Of a stretch of DNA of 64,000 nt, positions 63,202 through 64,000 are shown piece by piece. Each line of letters begins with the position of its first letter. The stretch's first letter is position 1. The position numbers and the translations under genes were made by a program. The notes under the pieces are model-generated. The model was given only the letters and a program-made list of their open reading frames with translations, did no database searches and was not told the origin of the DNA. This stretch comes from an uncultured Rhizobium sp. (GTDB lineage: Bacteria > Pseudomonadota > Alphaproteobacteria > Rhizobiales > Rhizobiaceae): NCBI GenBank assembly GCA_945952315.1, contig CAMFIE010000001.1, positions 124,001 to 188,000 on the forward strand, given 5' to 3'.

Positions 63202-64000
63202 TCAGGGGAGCGCTATATCCACCCATCGCTTCAGCCGGGACGATTCCATGCAGGCGTCAACGATCTGGCAGATGTGATGCCCTGAATCGAATGTCGGCCA
63301 CAGGGGTTCGTTGCGGATGATTGACCGCACCATTTGCGCCGCCTCGATGATCTTCGTTTCATTGTACCCGAGAGCGAAGTTCGGAAGCGGCAGGAAAGCC
63401 TTGTAGGTCGGGTTTTCCGGCCCGACATCGATCTCGCGGTAACCGCGCCGACCGCTTCTGTCGTCATTGGAATAGAAACGCAGCCGGTTGATTTCATCAT
63501 AGGTGAAGGCAAGGCTGCCTTTCGTGCCGTAGATCTCGTAGGTCTGCATGAATTTGCGGCCGGTCGCGACGCGGCTGAAATCGACAATCCCATGGGCGCC
63601 GTTTTCAAACCGGCAAAGGACATGGGTGCCATCGGGATTGGTAACTTCGGCAAACCGGTCCGGCTTCTGACCCTCGGCACGCATGCCAAGCGCACTTCCT
63701 TCAATCACCGGGCGTTTCGCGGTGGTGATGAAGTTTTCGGCAATCAGCGACGACACCCGGCCGACAAGGCGCTCCATGAAGCTGAAAACATGGGACCCGG
63801 TATCGCCGACAATACCGGTCGGGGCGAGCTGCCCGTCCGCCCGCCACATGAAGGGTGCTTCAGGATCGCCAAAGACGTCCACATGCTGGCAACCCTTGAA
63901 CATGCGGATTTCGCCGATCTCGCCTGCCTCGATGATCTCGCGGGCGAGATCATGCACAGGATTGCACGGAAAGGCGTGGCCGACGCGTGCGATCACACCC
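63202..64000 (-). CDS. Gfo/Idh/MocA-family dehydrogenase, C-terminal part
   Basis: At least 266 codons of a gene that continues past the right edge. The visible part is the C-terminal alpha/beta domain: VGHAFPCNPVHDLAREIIEAGEIGEI is the conserved hinge after the catalytic lysine region, then TGSHVFSFMERLVG and YEIYGTKGSLAF. The NAD(P)-binding Rossmann half is outside the window. It precedes the FAD-binding gene by 40 bases in the same direction. It likely oxidises or epimerises a sugar. Confidence 0.9.
   Translation of the reverse strand, partial: GVIARVGHAFPCNPVHDLAREIIEAGEIGEIRMFKGCQHVDVFGDPEAPFMWRADGQLAPTGIVGDTGSHVFSFMERLVGRVSSLIAENFITTAKRPVIEGSALGMRAEGQKPDRFAEVTNPDGTHVLCRFENGAHGIVDFSRVATGRKFMQTYEIYGTKGSLAFTYDEINRLRFYSNDDRSGRRGYREIDVGPENPTYKAFLPLPNFALGYNETKIIEAAQMVRSIIRNEPLWPTFDSGHHICQIVDACMESSRLKRWVDIALP

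Overview
The window reads as part of a chromosome (or chromid) of a Hyphomicrobiales (Rhizobiales) alphaproteobacterium, probably Rhizobiaceae-like. The main evidence is the core block proA-proB-obgE-GNAT-rpmA-rplU on the minus strand next to a tRNA-Ser, followed by a long run of rhizobial-style ABC transporters, GntR/MarR/AraC regulators and sugar-acid or aromatic catabolic genes. Codon use is G+C-rich almost throughout; the clearest AT-rich patches are about 15.05-15.25 kb and 22.3-24.75 kb. I cannot name a species from the sequence alone.

Layout. (1) 0-4.3 kb is conserved core: proline biosynthesis, the Obg GTPase, an acetyltransferase and ribosomal proteins L27/L21, closed by tRNA-Ser(CGA). 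(2) 4.5-6.4 kb holds a membrane-anchored unknown and an FAD monooxygenase. (3) 6.7-15 kb is an operon for a branched-chain/amide-type (HAAT) ABC importer with a hydantoin-racemase-like enzyme and a GntR regulator, then a PNPOx-fold protein and an MFS transporter. A perfect 16-bp palindrome lies in front of the importer. (4) 15.4-22.3 kb is a type I secretion locus: a 1069-residue RTX protein convergent with its HlyD-like adaptor and an HlyB-like ABC exporter that carries a C39-like domain. (5) 22.4-25.1 kb is an AT-rich patch with a small three-span membrane protein, a ribbon-helix-helix-like protein, a PilZ-domain protein, an orphan terminator (possible small RNA) and a short coiled-coil protein.

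(6) 25.2-49.5 kb is the most interesting part. It contains indolepyruvate:ferredoxin oxidoreductase subunits (iorA/iorB), a divergent peptide-type ABC importer with an exported VOC protein, an AraC regulator, a flavin reductase/SDR/StyA-like monooxygenase triad resembling indole-oxidation (iif-type) operons, an LLM monooxygenase with its own flavin reductase, a 775-aa monooxygenase/Old-Yellow-Enzyme fusion like anthraniloyl-CoA or salicylyl-CoA hydroxylases, three MarR-type regulators, and an isatin-hydrolase-like cyclase bracketed by two paralogous phytoene-desaturase-like FAD oxidoreductases. My reading is a composite catabolic island for indolic or related N-aromatic compounds (indole/indoxyl, isatin, anthranilate level). 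The chemistry is inferred from families and has not been shown.

(7) 49.6-64 kb is a hexuronate/sugar-acid region: uxuA-rraA-aldose epimerase diverging from a FadR-type regulator, a ribose-type ABC importer, an SDR, a second mannonate-dehydratase-like gene, an SMP-30 lactonase, a 2-keto-3-deoxygluconate kinase-like gene, an FAD-binding oxidoreductase and a Gfo/Idh/MocA dehydrogenase cut by the window edge. The enzymes fit import of a uronic or aldonic acid, lactone opening, dehydration to 2-keto-3-deoxygluconate and phosphorylation.

Recurring structural themes are: strong hairpins between each substrate-binding-protein gene and the next transporter gene (three of three importers), palindromes placed upstream of the catabolic operons beside cognate-looking regulators, and paralogous enzyme pairs (two flavin reductases, two FAD oxidoreductases, two UxuA-like proteins).
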